The translations under genes and the position numbers were made by a program. Positions 1 through 8,530 of a stretch of DNA of 64,000 nt are shown here, one piece after another (within the stretch, counting starts at the first letter, position 1; each line of letters starts with the position of its first letter). The notes under the pieces were generated by a model. It was not told where the DNA came from. It did not search any database and saw only the letters and a program-made list of their open reading frames with translations. The stretch spans positions 434,001-498,000 of the forward strand of contig JACKJS010000001.1 of NCBI GenBank assembly GCA_020637815.1. Direction: 5' to 3'. The stretch is from Hyphomicrobiaceae bacterium (GTDB lineage: Bacteria; Pseudomonadota; Alphaproteobacteria; Rhizobiales; Methyloligellaceae).

Positions 1-727
1 AATCGGTGACGAGGTATCCCCCGGCCTCGAGCGCGCCGAGACCGTCGAGATTTCCGATCGGCTTGCCGAGAGGCTTCACCGACTTGTCCTCGATGTCGAT
101 TGCGTACAACCCCGCCGGCTCTCGCTCCTGGCCGACGCTCTTCATGCGCCCCAGCGATGCCACGACTAGCTTTCCGTCCTGCACCAAAAGGCCGTTGGGG
201 CCGTTCAAGACATCGTCCGTCAGCCACGGCTCGAACACGCCGTCCTTCAGCCGCCAAATCGTGTTCATCGGCGTGTCGGAGACGTACACGGTGCCGTCCT
301 CCGCCACAGCGACGTCGTTCAGGAAGATCGCCCCTTTCGCCTTGTGACGTTTCTCGATGCTCCCGGACGCCGCACTCACTTCCACCAGCGTATCGACGTC
401 GGCGACGTAGAGCGTGCGGTCGTAGAGCCCCATGCCCGTCGGCGAATTGATGCCCTTCGCCCAACTGCGCTTGAGAATGGTGCCGTCCGGTTTGATACGG
501 GAAATGAAGCCGTTGCCGTCCTTCTGCATGACGGCGCCGTTGATATTCGTGACGAACAGGACATCGGTCACGGGGTCGTAGATCACGGATTCAGGCTGGG
601 CGAGCCCCTTCGCCTCCCATTCGAGGACTGGGGTTTGCGCATATGCCGCGCTGGATGCGATGAGAAAGCAGGTAAGACCGACCGTCAGGCAGTTCAGTCG
701 CCCAAGCCGGCTCATAGCAGAGGCCAT
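1..727 (-). CDS. secreted SMP-30/gluconolactonase-like beta-propeller protein (partial)
   Basis: The gene reads leftward off the window edge, so the C-terminus is missing. Reading the minus strand from 727 gives a protein with a clear signal peptide (hydrophobic run near residues 15-30 ending SSAAYA, then AQT), followed by repeated beta-propeller blades such as PESVIYDPVTDVLFVTNING, NSPTGMGLYDRTLYVADVD and NDVAVAEDGTVYVSDTP. The spacing of these D/N-rich blades resembles SMP-30/gluconolactonase and NHL-type propellers, so a periplasmic sugar lactonase or ligand-binding role is inferred. An alternative ATG lies at 715. The exact substrate cannot be told. Confidence 0.75.
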   Translation of the reverse strand, partial: MASAMSRLGRLNCLTVGLTCFLIASSAAYAQTPVLEWEAKGLAQPESVIYDPVTDVLFVTNINGAVMQKDGNGFISRIKPDGTILKRSWAKGINSPTGMGLYDRTLYVADVDTLVEVSAASGSIEKRHKAKGAIFLNDVAVAEDGTVYVSDTPMNTIWRLKDGVFEPWLTDDVLNGPNGLLVQDGKLVVASLGRMKSVGQEREPAGLYAIDIEDKSVKPLGKPIGNLDGLGALEAGGYLVTD

Positions 728-876
728 GGCCTTCAGCGCAGAATACGGCATCCACGCCGGCCAAACTATCGGGGAATTCCTTCGTGAATATGCCGCTGTC
801 ATCCAAATCCCCTTGCCCGAGTTTGACGCCATAGCTGCCGCGCACGCGGCTACGGTACAAGGGTTTTGCCAACAAT

Positions 877-907
877 TGAACACGCCGGACACGGCCCGGC
901 GTGTTCA
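877..907 (-). terminator. hairpin downstream of ridA-like gene
   Basis: Perfect 12-bp inverted repeat (TGAACACGCCGG at 877-888, CCGGCGTGTTCA at 896-907) with a 7-base loop, lying just past the stop of the leftward RidA gene. The following minus-strand sequence is only weakly T-rich. Confidence 0.55.
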
Positions 908-935
908 AAGAAACGTGTGCCTTCCACCAGACGGT

Positions 936-1319
936 TCAAGAAAGTTTGGCGTAGGCCTCGATCTCCACCTTTTGCCAAGGGCGCAACATGGAGGTCACTT
1001 GAATGAGCGTGCTGGCGGGTCGCACTTTGTCGAACGTCTCGAGATGCGCCTTGGCGACGCCCTCGGCATCGTCGATGTCGCGTAAGTAGACGACCGTACG
1101 GACGACGTCGGTAATGGACGCGCCAGCTTCCTTCAGCGCCTTTTCGATCGTCTCCAAGACGGCTCTGGCCTGCGTATAGGCGTCGCTCGTTTCATGTTCC
1201 GGAGGCGCGCATGTGCCGGAGACGTGGACGTCGTCACCGAGACGGACGGCCCGGCAATAGCCGAAGACGGATTCATACGCACCGCCGGAGGAAACATTGA
1301 GACGTTTGGTCTTGCTCAT
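936..1319 (-). CDS. RidA/YjgF family protein
   Basis: A 127-residue protein of the RidA (YjgF/YER057c/UK114) family, which hydrolyses reactive enamine/imine intermediates from PLP enzymes. Diagnostic features are the SGTCAP segment near residues 34-39, TRIMER-family motifs such as QARAVLETIEKALKEAGAS, VVRTVVYLRDIDD and the C-terminal RPASTLIQV ... VEIEAYA. The conserved Arg before PAST is present. The reading frame stays open upstream, but the ATG at 1319 preceded by AAAAAAAGG matches the family N-terminus (MSKTKRLNV). It lies 52 bases after a universal stress protein gene on the same strand and may be cotranscribed with it. Confidence 0.9.
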   Translation of the reverse strand: MSKTKRLNVSSGGAYESVFGYCRAVRLGDDVHVSGTCAPPEHETSDAYTQARAVLETIEKALKEAGASITDVVRTVVYLRDIDDAEGVAKAHLETFDKVRPASTLIQVTSMLRPWQKVEIEAYAKLS

Positions 1320-1371
1320 CCTTTTTTTGGTTCTCCACCAAGACTCGACTGGGGCCGCCCGCGGGTCTCCC

Positions 1372-1785
1372 CTACCGGGCGACGGTGACGCTGCAATGGG
1401 CGCGCACGACGAGATCGTGCGACACGGACCCGACGATGAGGCGGGTCCCGGCGCTCTTCTCGCCGGTGCCGACCACGAGATGGTCGACGCCGTGTTCTTC
1501 GGCGTAGTTGAGAACCGCGCGCCCGACATCGCGGCTCGCGACGCTCGCCTTCACGATATTCTTGGCACCTGCCTTCTTGGCCTTGGCCTCGGCTTCGGAA
1601 AGGGTCTCTTTGATGCGATTTTCCCCGAAGGTGTGCACCGGTGCCATTCTCGGTTCGAGCAGAACTTGGTCGACGACCAGCAGGATCAGTTCGGCGCCTT
1701 CCGCGCCGGCCATTTCCGCAGCCTCTGCCACGGCACGGTTGGACGGTTCCGAACCGTCGACCGCGCAAAGAATCCTCTTTGACAT
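1372..1785 (-). CDS. universal stress protein (UspA family)
   Basis: A 137-residue single-domain Usp protein starting ILCAVDGSEPSNRAVAEA, the typical first strand with the conserved Asp of the nucleotide pocket. The C-terminus HLVVGTGEKSAGTRLIVGSVSH... follows the Usp ATP-binding layout (G-2x-G-9x-G-S), although the second glycine is replaced by Glu, so ATP binding is less sure than in canonical members. A GGAGA ribosome site precedes the ATG at 1785. The ridA-like gene lies downstream on the same strand. Confidence 0.9.
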   Translation of the reverse strand: MSKRILCAVDGSEPSNRAVAEAAEMAGAEGAELILLVVDQVLLEPRMAPVHTFGENRIKETLSEAEAKAKKAGAKNIVKASVASRDVGRAVLNYAEEHGVDHLVVGTGEKSAGTRLIVGSVSHDLVVRAHCSVTVAR

Positions 1786-1842
1786 GGATCTGTCTCCTTA
1801 TGAAAGACTGAGTTCCCAGACTACGTCAGCTCCAGGAAAAAG

Positions 1843-1874
1843 CCCACCCGCGCCGGCGAACCGGCGCAGGTGGG
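1843..1874 (-). terminator. intrinsic terminator of the permease gene
   Basis: Inverted repeat CCCACCCGCGCCGG / CCGGCGCAGGTGGG with a CGAA loop and one mismatch, followed on the minus strand by GGCTTTTTCC. It sits immediately after the stop of the leftward permease gene. Confidence 0.85.
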
Positions 1875-1882
1875 ATCCGCTC

Positions 1883-3631
1883 CTAGGAGGGTGGGAGCTG
1901 GAAGTAGAAGTGCCCGAAAAGGACCACGCCCGCGCCGACGATCAATGCGAGGTACGGCAGGAAACCCGCCTTCCGTTCGCCGAGATCCTGGCTCTTTAGG
2001 TTCAGGTCAATCAGCATGTGATCGGGGAAGCGCCCCTTGTCTTGCACGTAGTGACGGAACCAAAACACCGGGATGATGAGCGCTCCGAAGAGAAGCCCGT
2101 ACCACAGCGCGTTCGGGTTGCCCCAAACCTTGGCTCCCACACCCATGAGGAACAGGTTGAAGAAACCGAGTCCGGCATTCATCGCCACGAGCCAGTTGGG
2201 AGTCCGGTAGGGCCGCGGTGCGTCGGGGCTGTCGATCCGGTGAATCCACGTCGACTGCAGATTCAGGAAGATGAAGATCATGTAGCCGACATTCGAAATC
2301 GACAGAATGAGGTAGTAGGCGGTCGCATCCGAGGCAGCGAAGGTCAGCAGCCCGAGATTAAAGATGAGATCCGTCCACATGGCCCGGGTCGGAGCGCCGT
2401 GCTCGTTCGTGTGGGACAGATATTTCGGCAGCCAGCCGTCGACACCGCCTTGGTAGAGAGTTCGGGACGAGCCGGCCATCGCCATCATGATCGCGAGAAC
2501 AAGCGCCAGGATCATCATCATTTCGAGAAGATGCGTGACGAACTTGGAGCCCGAACCGACCATGTTGCCCATGGCGGCCGCGACGCCGGTGCCATCGACG
2601 ATGCCGGTCTCTGTCATGCCTTCAACGCCGAGATAACCTTGGAACGTGGCCGCGACGAGCGTGTAGATGACCACGCAAAGCATACCGGCATAGACGATGG
2701 CTTTCTTCGTGTCGGTGGCCGGGTTCTTGAACTCACGGGTGTAGCAAACCGCCGTCTCGAAGGCGTAGGTCGACCAGCCCGCGATGAACAAGGCGCCGAG
2801 AAACTGCGTCCAGCCACCGATATTCCACTCCCCGTTTGGTGGAACGAGCGGGGTGTAATTGGCGTAGTCCACCCCGCCGTTGAGGAAGGGGACGACGCCA
2901 ACGATCAGCATTGGGATGATGACGAAGAGTCCGATCCACATCTGAACGCGGGCGGTGCCGAGAATGCCCCGATGCTGAATGGCAAACGCGAACAGCATCA
3001 GAGCCGCGCCGATAAAGAAGGTTGGCCCGATTTCGATTTGCGCGAGGCCTAGGAACGAGAAGCTTGCGAGCGTCATCGTTCGAAGGGCCGGCGTCGCCGC
3101 GTCCGTCACCGCGGCAATAGCCGTCGCGGTCGCTTGGTCGGCGGACTGACCAGCGATTGCGGCGGCGTTGGCCGCATCGTTCAGCCAAGCCAGGACTTCC
3201 GGCGACTGGGCCGTGAAGATCGGTATCGGCGCGATCGCATTGAGGATGTAACCCGCCGCGACGGCACAGCCCAGCGACAGTACGGGCGTCCATGCGTACC
3301 AGTTGCACCACACCGACAAGGGGGCGATGAGTTTGCTGTAGCGCAGCCAACCGGCGGCGCCATAGACGGCCGCCCCGCCCGACTTGTTCTTAAAGAGACC
3401 GGCAATTTCCGCGTAGCTATAGGATTGCGAAAAACCGATCAGAACTGAAATTGCCCAAACAAGAAATGCGAGTTTTCCCGCGGTGGCCCCAATGCCCCCA
3501 ATTGAGATGAGCACCAGCGCGGGAACGCCGCTGGCGATCCAAAACGCACCTTTCCAATCGATGGACCTTTGCAGGCCACCGATCTCTTCGGAGGTTGCGT
3601 CGAAGTCCTCCGCACTATCGATAGATGTCAT
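1883..3631 (-). CDS. APC superfamily amino acid/amine permease
   Basis: A 582-residue polytopic inner-membrane protein with about 12 hydrophobic segments, beginning after a ~45-residue cytoplasmic N-terminus with LISIGGIGATAGKLAFLVWA, the first-helix glycine-rich signature of the APC family. Later segments such as ALFIAGWSTYAFETAVCYTREFKNP are typical of amino-acid permeases. The frame is open to 3721, but the ATG at 3631 has GGAGG nine bases upstream. It is divergent from an XRE-cupin regulator and near an FAD amine oxidase, which points to uptake of an amino acid or polyamine that the oxidase degrades. Substrate unproven. Confidence 0.88.
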   Translation of the reverse strand: MTSIDSAEDFDATSEEIGGLQRSIDWKGAFWIASGVPALVLISIGGIGATAGKLAFLVWAISVLIGFSQSYSYAEIAGLFKNKSGGAAVYGAAGWLRYSKLIAPLSVWCNWYAWTPVLSLGCAVAAGYILNAIAPIPIFTAQSPEVLAWLNDAANAAAIAGQSADQATATAIAAVTDAATPALRTMTLASFSFLGLAQIEIGPTFFIGAALMLFAFAIQHRGILGTARVQMWIGLFVIIPMLIVGVVPFLNGGVDYANYTPLVPPNGEWNIGGWTQFLGALFIAGWSTYAFETAVCYTREFKNPATDTKKAIVYAGMLCVVIYTLVAATFQGYLGVEGMTETGIVDGTGVAAAMGNMVGSGSKFVTHLLEMMMILALVLAIMMAMAGSSRTLYQGGVDGWLPKYLSHTNEHGAPTRAMWTDLIFNLGLLTFAASDATAYYLILSISNVGYMIFIFLNLQSTWIHRIDSPDAPRPYRTPNWLVAMNAGLGFFNLFLMGVGAKVWGNPNALWYGLLFGALIIPVFWFRHYVQDKGRFPDHMLIDLNLKSQDLGERKAGFLPYLALIVGAGVVLFGHFYFQLPPS

Positions 3632-3739
3632 TGATACATTCCTCCCCAGGAATTGCGCCCTCCGAAGGGGGGCAGTGCCCGGAGAGTGCCACAGCATGCA
3701 TACGATGCAATAAGTTTGCATGCGTGCGGCGTACTACTT

Positions 3740-3754
3740 TTGCACAATGTGCAA
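3740..3754. promoter_or_regulatory. candidate operator palindrome between permease and XRE-cupin genes
   Basis: Perfect 15-bp palindrome TTGCACAATGTGCAA in the 225-bp divergent promoter region. A related CACAAATTGTG palindrome lies upstream of the FAD oxidoreductase at 4858-4868. The likely ligand is the XRE-cupin protein encoded between them; this is inference. A second inverted repeat ATGCAA/TTGCAT lies closer to the permease start, near 3705. Confidence 0.5.
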
Positions 3755-3856
3755 TATCGCAAGTCGGTTCCAAGCTCATGGCGCCGCATCACGAACCTAG
3801 ACGCGAAAGCGTGTTAAGCTTCGCCATGCAAGAGAATCGCTAGGTTGGAAAGAAGC

Positions 3857-4540
3857 ATGTCAGCGGCCAAATCCAAGAAGAGTTCCGTCAAGAGTGCCCC
3901 AAAAAAGGCGCGGTCGAAGACGGTCCCTACCGTGGAGCCGGATGGTCCGTACGCGAAAACGGAAACTGCGACGGCGCCATTGGAGAAACGCATCGGAGAA
4001 GTCATCCGGCAGCGTCGCTTGTCGGCCAACATCACGCTAGCCGCATTGGGTCTCGGCTCCGGTATGTCGAGCGCCATGCTGAGCCGGATCGAGAACGGCA
4101 TGGCTTCCGCCAGCCTCGATTCCCTCGAGCGCATTTGTTCGGCTCTCGGCATCGCCATGGCGGATCTCTTTCAGGAAGTCGACCAGAAGTCGGGCGAGGC
4201 GCAGCTCATCAAGCGCGACGAGCAGATGGAGGTTGTCCGTGTTGGGACGAAATACGGCTATAGCTACTCGCTGCTCTCATACAATCGCGGGCCGCGGAAA
4301 TTGTTCGAGCCCTTCCTGGTCCAGATGACCGAACAAAGCGAGGCGTTGCCCCGCTTCTCGCACCCTGGCACCGAGTTTATCTTCATGCTCGAGGGAAGTT
4401 TGGAGTACCGCTTCGGCGACAAGACCTATCTGTTGGAACCGGGCGATGCGTTCACTTTCGCTGGCAATGTTCTGCACGGACCGGAGCGGATGGCCGACAA
4501 CAACGCGAAGTTCATATCCATCATCATCTACGCCGAATGA
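3857..4540 (+). CDS. XRE-family transcriptional regulator with C-terminal cupin domain
   Basis: A 227-residue regulator: a Lys/Ala-rich basic N-terminus (residues 1-25), a helix-turn-helix of the Cro/CI type at about 45-100 (RIGEVIRQRRLSANITLAAL ... MLSRIENGMASASLDSLERI) and a cupin_2 barrel at about 135-220 (SHPGTEFIFMLEGSLEYRFG, YLLEPGDAFTF). Such proteins (PuuR-like) sense a small carbon/nitrogen compound and usually repress adjacent transport and oxidation genes, matching the divergent permease and downstream oxidase. The ATG at 3857 has GGAAAG upstream; the frame also opens from a TTG at 3845. Confidence 0.9.
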   Translation: MSAAKSKKSSVKSAPKKARSKTVPTVEPDGPYAKTETATAPLEKRIGEVIRQRRLSANITLAALGLGSGMSSAMLSRIENGMASASLDSLERICSALGIAMADLFQEVDQKSGEAQLIKRDEQMEVVRVGTKYGYSYSLLSYNRGPRKLFEPFLVQMTEQSEALPRFSHPGTEFIFMLEGSLEYRFGDKTYLLEPGDAFTFAGNVLHGPERMADNNAKFISIIIYAE

Positions 4541-4574
4541 GGCATGGGTCGCGATGCGCTGCCGGCAGAAAAAA

Positions 4575-4598
4575 TGCCGGGAGCTTGTGCTCCCGGCA
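4575..4598 (-). terminator. hairpin with a U-tract on the minus strand
   Basis: Perfect 10-bp stem TGCCGGGAGC / GCTCCCGGCA with a 4-base loop. The A6 tract lies on the left side, so the terminator-like U-tract belongs to a leftward transcript, although the nearest gene ending here (XRE-cupin) is rightward. Confidence 0.5.
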
Positions 4599-4857
4599 GT
4601 TAGGAGGGTGTCCCGGAGGCTACGGACCGTCGAAATGCGGTCCCCGGGAACTGGAGCTCGCGCCCGAATTGGACACGAGCGTCCGATCCGCGCCACCCGA
4701 TCCAGCACAGGGTGGCAGCTGCCAGGGCGACAAGGTTCGCATCCGCTTACTTCGTCGCCCGTTCAGGACTCCGCTGGGAGCCTTTCGCCGATCGGGCAGG
4801 TGCATGACTAATCCGCATGCCCGGCCGCTCCGGCTTCCAGCAGAGTTGCGTATGCTG

Positions 4858-4868
4858 CACAAATTGTG
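4858..4868. promoter_or_regulatory. candidate operator upstream of FAD oxidoreductase
   Basis: Perfect odd palindrome CACAAATTGTG about 70 bases before the oxidoreductase start. With its left neighbours it reads TGCACAA, the same half-site as the palindrome at 3740-3754. Confidence 0.4.
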
Positions 4869-4934
4869 TATGAAAGTAAACCTTCGCCATCGAAAAATTG
4901 GATGTGCGCGAATGCCCGGAGTGTTTTCTGCACG

Positions 4935-6278
4935 ATGACGACCGAGATTTCAGACAAGACGACGCTTCGGGGGCTGGCCGCGGGGCAGCTGGGCCGGGGC
5001 GGGACACTCGAGCGGAAGCCCTATTGGTGGGACGCCGCTCCTCGACGCGAGACGCCCTCTCGCGCGGTTCCGCCCAGGGCGGATGTCGTTGTCGTGGGCT
5101 CTGGCTTCACCGGCCTATCGGCGGCCCTCACCCTTCTCGGCAAGGGCCGGAGCGTCGTGGTTCTCGATTCTGGCGTGCCGGGCTTTGGCGCCAGCACGCG
5201 GAACGGCGGCCAGATCGGCAGCGGCAATCAGAAATTCCGGGTAAAGCGTCTGATCGAGCTACGCGGCGCCGAGAAGGCGGCTGCACTGCTGCGCGAAGGG
5301 ACGCGCATGCTCGACTATATCGAGGACCTGGTCGCCCGGGAAAAGATCGACTGCTATTTCCGGCGCTGCGGGCGCTTTCGCGGGGCGATGCGGCCGGCTC
5401 ATTACGAGGCCATGGCGCGCGACATGGAGGACCTGAGACGCGTTGCCGGCGTCGAGAGCTTCATGGTGCCGCGTTCCGAGCAGCATACCGAAATCGGTTC
5501 GGACCGGTTCTTTGGCGGATCGGTTTTGCCCAACGATGCTTCCTTGCATCCAGGGCTCTACCATGCCGGCCTCCTGGCACGTGTGGAAGAGCGCGGAGGT
5601 GTCGTCGTGGGGCTGGCGGGCGCGCAAGCCATTTCGCGCGAGGGAAAGGGATTTCGCGTCGAGACCAGCGCCGGGCCGGTCGCTTGCGGCGAGGTTCTGG
5701 TCGCGACCAACGGTTATACCGGCGGGCTGATCCGGCCGCTTCGACGCCGCATCGTCAGCATACGGTCTGGCCTGATCGCGACTGCGCCGCTGAGCGCGGA
5801 GACGATGGCCCGTCTCATGCCCAAAGGCCGCGTCTACGGCAACACCAATCGCGTATTTTACTATTTCCGGGCCGCGCCTGACGACAAGCGGATCATCTGG
5901 GGCGGGCGTGCGGGGCGGTTTCCCGGGATGCGCGCCTTCGGCCACCTTGCACGAGATCTTCTGTCGGTCTTTCCAGAGCTCGGCGACACGCCGGTGACTC
6001 ACGCCTGGGATGGGACGATCGGCTACACCTATGACGAGATGCCGCATCTCGGCCGCATGGCGGACGGCGTCCACTACGCGGCCGGCTATTGCGGCACAGG
6101 GGTCTCGCGCGCCACCTATTTCGGGCACAAGATCGCCTTGCAGATGACCGGCGATCCGGACGGGCGGACGGCATTCGACGATCTGGTGTTTCCGGCCTTT
6201 CCGGTCCGCGATGCGGCGCAAATTGCGGTGCCGGTCGTGGAGACTTGGTACCGCATCCGCGATTATACGGAAAAATAA
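4935..6278 (+). CDS. FAD-dependent amine/amino acid oxidoreductase (PuuB/DadA-like)
   Basis: A 447-residue DAO-fold flavoprotein. The dinucleotide-binding motif VVVVGSGFTGLSAAL spans residues 51-65 and is followed by STRNGGQIGSGNQKF, the sequence block of the gamma-glutamylputrescine oxidase/glycine oxidase group. The C-terminal block GTIGYTYDEMPHLGRM ... YAAGYCGTGVSRATYFG completes the FAD site. It would oxidise a secondary or primary amine to an imine with release of H2O2 or electron transfer. The ATG at 4935 fits the family start; the frame is open from 4866. Its position after the XRE-cupin regulator suggests that it degrades what the permease imports. Confidence 0.88.
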   Translation: MTTEISDKTTLRGLAAGQLGRGGTLERKPYWWDAAPRRETPSRAVPPRADVVVVGSGFTGLSAALTLLGKGRSVVVLDSGVPGFGASTRNGGQIGSGNQKFRVKRLIELRGAEKAAALLREGTRMLDYIEDLVAREKIDCYFRRCGRFRGAMRPAHYEAMARDMEDLRRVAGVESFMVPRSEQHTEIGSDRFFGGSVLPNDASLHPGLYHAGLLARVEERGGVVVGLAGAQAISREGKGFRVETSAGPVACGEVLVATNGYTGGLIRPLRRRIVSIRSGLIATAPLSAETMARLMPKGRVYGNTNRVFYYFRAAPDDKRIIWGGRAGRFPGMRAFGHLARDLLSVFPELGDTPVTHAWDGTIGYTYDEMPHLGRMADGVHYAAGYCGTGVSRATYFGHKIALQMTGDPDGRTAFDDLVFPAFPVRDAAQIAVPVVETWYRIRDYTEK

Positions 6279-6333
6279 GCCGTTCGCTGGCGGGGGCCGG
6301 TGCCCGGCGAGTGTCAAAGACCGAAAAGGCAAA

Positions 6334-6410
<77 letters not shown>

Positions 6411-6446
6411 ACAAGCGCCCGCGAATATAACGCGACTCGCCGGACT

Positions 6447-6752
6447 TCAGTGTGTCCAGCTGTCGGGACGCCCGTATTTGAAGTTCTCGGCGTAGGACTT
6501 GGGACGGATCTTCGAGGCGGGCGGCTCTTCGAGCCGGAACGCGATTCCGTTTTCCTTGGCGTATGCGACCGCCTCGTCCTTCGTCGCGAAACTAAGACGA
6601 ATTTGGCGCTTCGTATCGGTCGAACTCGTCCAGCCCATGAGGGGCTCGATGACGCGCGGCTCATCGGGAATGTATTCCAAGATCCAATCGCGTGTGGCAC
6701 CCCTGCCCTGCTGCATCACGTTCTGAGCGGGTTTGAAAATCCGAGCCAGCAT
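6447..6752 (-). CDS. ETC complex I subunit, NDUFS4-like
   Basis: A 101-residue protein of the 'ETC complex I subunit conserved region' family, the bacterial counterpart of the mitochondrial 18-kDa subunit NDUFS4, characteristic of Alphaproteobacteria. Evidence is RIFKPAQNVMQQG near the N-terminus, the core LEYIPDEPRVIEPLMGWTSS and the F-A-T-K-D-E-A-V-A-Y-A segment ending RPKSYAENFKYGRPDSWTH. It is a peripheral accessory subunit stabilising the NADH dehydrogenase module. It stands alone between two tRNA genes. A GAGGG site precedes the ATG. Confidence 0.9.
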   Translation of the reverse strand: MLARIFKPAQNVMQQGRGATRDWILEYIPDEPRVIEPLMGWTSSTDTKRQIRLSFATKDEAVAYAKENGIAFRLEEPPASKIRPKSYAENFKYGRPDSWTH

Positions 6753-6785
6753 TCACGTTCCCTCTCGATAGGGCTTCGATCGAAG

Positions 6786-6862
<77 letters not shown>

Positions 6863-7000
6863 AAACGACCACAGACCCTCGGCACGGACATGACAGCGAA
6901 ATCCGGCACAGGCAAGGGCTCTCAAGTAAAAATGCGCCCTTAACGGCCATTCATACTGAGACTCCGTGCGGTAGGCTAGCCCCGTGGCGTTAAGACGGCC

Positions 7001-7468
7001 TCACCAAGCGCCGGAGCCGGTTTCGCCGATCCCTGGATACGCGACCCGGTCGCCGGGCTTGAGCCCGATCCGGGAGGCCTCGCCCGCGTTGAGCTCGAGC
7101 ACCGCGATCGCGTCACCGCCCGAATAGATTATATCCGTCGAGAACGGCTCCGTGTTCTCCTCGATCCGGAGCACAGTGCCCTGCTCCGTGATGAAGACCA
7201 TGTCGAGCGGAATATAGGTATTGCGCATCCACATGCTCATGACCCTGGGCCGGTCATAGACAAAGATCATGCCGCTGTCCTGCGGCAGCGAGCGCCGGAA
7301 CATCAGACCGCGCGCCTTCTCGGTTGGGCTCAAGGCAATCTCCACGGTGTAGGTGTGTTCGCCAGCGCCGGTCGTGAGGACGACCGTTCCGAGCCCTTCC
7401 GCTTGAGCCGAGGCAAGAGGCAACAGAACCGCCAACACGACAAGCCAAGCTCCGATACCGCGAAGCAG
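7001..7468 (-). CDS. DUF192 family exported protein
   Basis: The domain AEIALSPTEKARGLMFR-like segment, SGMIFVYDRPRVMSMWM and NTYIPLDMVFI are the hallmark of DUF192 (small secreted proteins of unknown function). A hydrophobic stretch GAWLVVLAVLLPLASAQAEG is a signal peptide. No ATG lies in the right place: the frame is open to an ATG at 7690, well inside the upstream cold-shock gene, and the signal peptide would be preceded by either a CTG at 7468 (used here) or a start inside the upstream gene. The gene follows the cold-shock gene directly and is probably translationally coupled to it. Confidence 0.75.
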   Translation of the reverse strand: MLRGIGAWLVVLAVLLPLASAQAEGLGTVVLTTGAGEHTYTVEIALSPTEKARGLMFRRSLPQDSGMIFVYDRPRVMSMWMRNTYIPLDMVFITEQGTVLRIEENTEPFSTDIIYSGGDAIAVLELNAGEASRIGLKPGDRVAYPGIGETGSGAW

Positions 7469-7482
7469 AAGAGAATAGGCAG

Positions 7483-8070
7483 TCAGTGGGAGGACAGACC
7501 GTTGGCGCCGTCCGGCTTGATCTCGGCCGCCATCAACCCCTTTGGGCCATGGCCAAAGCGGACCAGGAGCGATTGACCAGGCCGAAGTTCCGTAAAGCCG
7601 CAACGCCTCAGTGTCTCCATATGCACGAAAATGTCCGAGGTCGACGGCCCACGCGTGAGGAATCCGAAGCCACGGATGCGATTGAACCACTTGACCATAA
7701 CACGTTCCCAGTCGCTCTCGGGAACGACCACGACATGGGTGCGCTGAGGCAGTTGGGACGGATGGATGGCCATGGAGTCATCCATTTCGAGAATGCGGAA
7801 GGCCTGTAGGCCCTTGGGGCGGCGGAGCACTTCGCACACCACCCGTGCACCCTCGTAAGCCGTCTGGTGGCCGTCGCGGCGCAGACAGGTCACGTGCAGC
7901 AATACGTCGGGAAGATCTTCGTCAGGAACGATGAAGCCGTAGCCCTTGGAGGCATCGAACCATTTGATCGATCCGGAGACCTCGAACACATCGACCGTGG
8001 CGTCGTCGATGGCGGCATCTTCTGCGCGTTGGGCAAGTTCCTCTTGAAGTGGCGATGCCTTCGCCGCCAT
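7483..8070 (-). CDS. tandem cold-shock domain protein
   Basis: A 195-residue nucleic-acid-binding protein with two CSDs: the first at about 30-95 (SGSIKWFDASKGYGFIVPD, with VLLHVTCL) and the second at about 120-190 (MVKWFNRIRGFGFLTRGPS, DIFVHMETLRRCG). Both RNP1-like motifs (KGYGFI, RGFGFL) and the RNP2-like strands are visible. Double-CSD proteins are an alphaproteobacterial form of CspA and probably act as RNA chaperones. The linker is acidic/hydrophobic. The DUF192 gene follows on the same strand. Confidence 0.93.
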   Translation of the reverse strand: MAAKASPLQEELAQRAEDAAIDDATVDVFEVSGSIKWFDASKGYGFIVPDEDLPDVLLHVTCLRRDGHQTAYEGARVVCEVLRRPKGLQAFRILEMDDSMAIHPSQLPQRTHVVVVPESDWERVMVKWFNRIRGFGFLTRGPSTSDIFVHMETLRRCGFTELRPGQSLLVRFGHGPKGLMAAEIKPDGANGLSSH

Positions 8071-8530
8071 GCCGCATTCCCCCCGCTGAACAATGTAAGA
8101 TCGACTCGATGCCGCGACAACGAATCAAATGGTGCGTGCCTCCAAGGATAACATCGCGTGTTGGCGCAGCCAGATTATTTTTGTCGCCGGCGCCAGCTTC
8201 TCCACAGAGCGGGGGTCAAGGTGCCAACGGACGGGGTTCCGTTGCGCAAGCGTCTGATTGGAAATGGATTCCGTTCGTACTACCCCGGTGCGCGGTCGGG
8301 GCCGTCCGAGGCGGCAAAATCTCGATGAAGACGACGCAAACTTTTCTGCTGCCGAGCAAATTAGGCGCGGTGTCATATTCTGGCGAGCGGTGTGTGCACC
8401 GTGCAACAATCGCAATAAAAAATTCATTCACCGCTTGTCTGAAGGCGATTCCGTTGTCTTGCCATCATGGCCCTTCGCGACTTAGGGTCTGGCGCCAAGC
8501 AGCTCGAACTCCCGTGGGAGGCCATCGCCA
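8071..8530. other. divergent promoter region, no gene seen
   Basis: 460 bases between the divergent cold-shock and glyoxalase genes. Short open frames here lack ribosome sites and recognisable products. The region is somewhat AT-rich near 8335-8430 (for example CAATAAAAAATTCATTCA), suitable for promoters; a leader RNA for the cold-shock gene could lie here but no defined structure is recognised. Confidence 0.4.

Larger units (their letters stand above)
4541..4934. other. intergenic region before the FAD oxidoreductase
   Basis: No convincing gene. It contains the hairpin at 4575-4598 and the palindrome at 4858-4868; the rest shows no recognisable RNA or repeat. Confidence 0.5.

Noticed and set aside
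8125..8427. 100-residue leftward frame between the cold-shock and glyoxalase genes
   Set aside because: Low-complexity composition, no ribosome site and no family; treated as promoter region.
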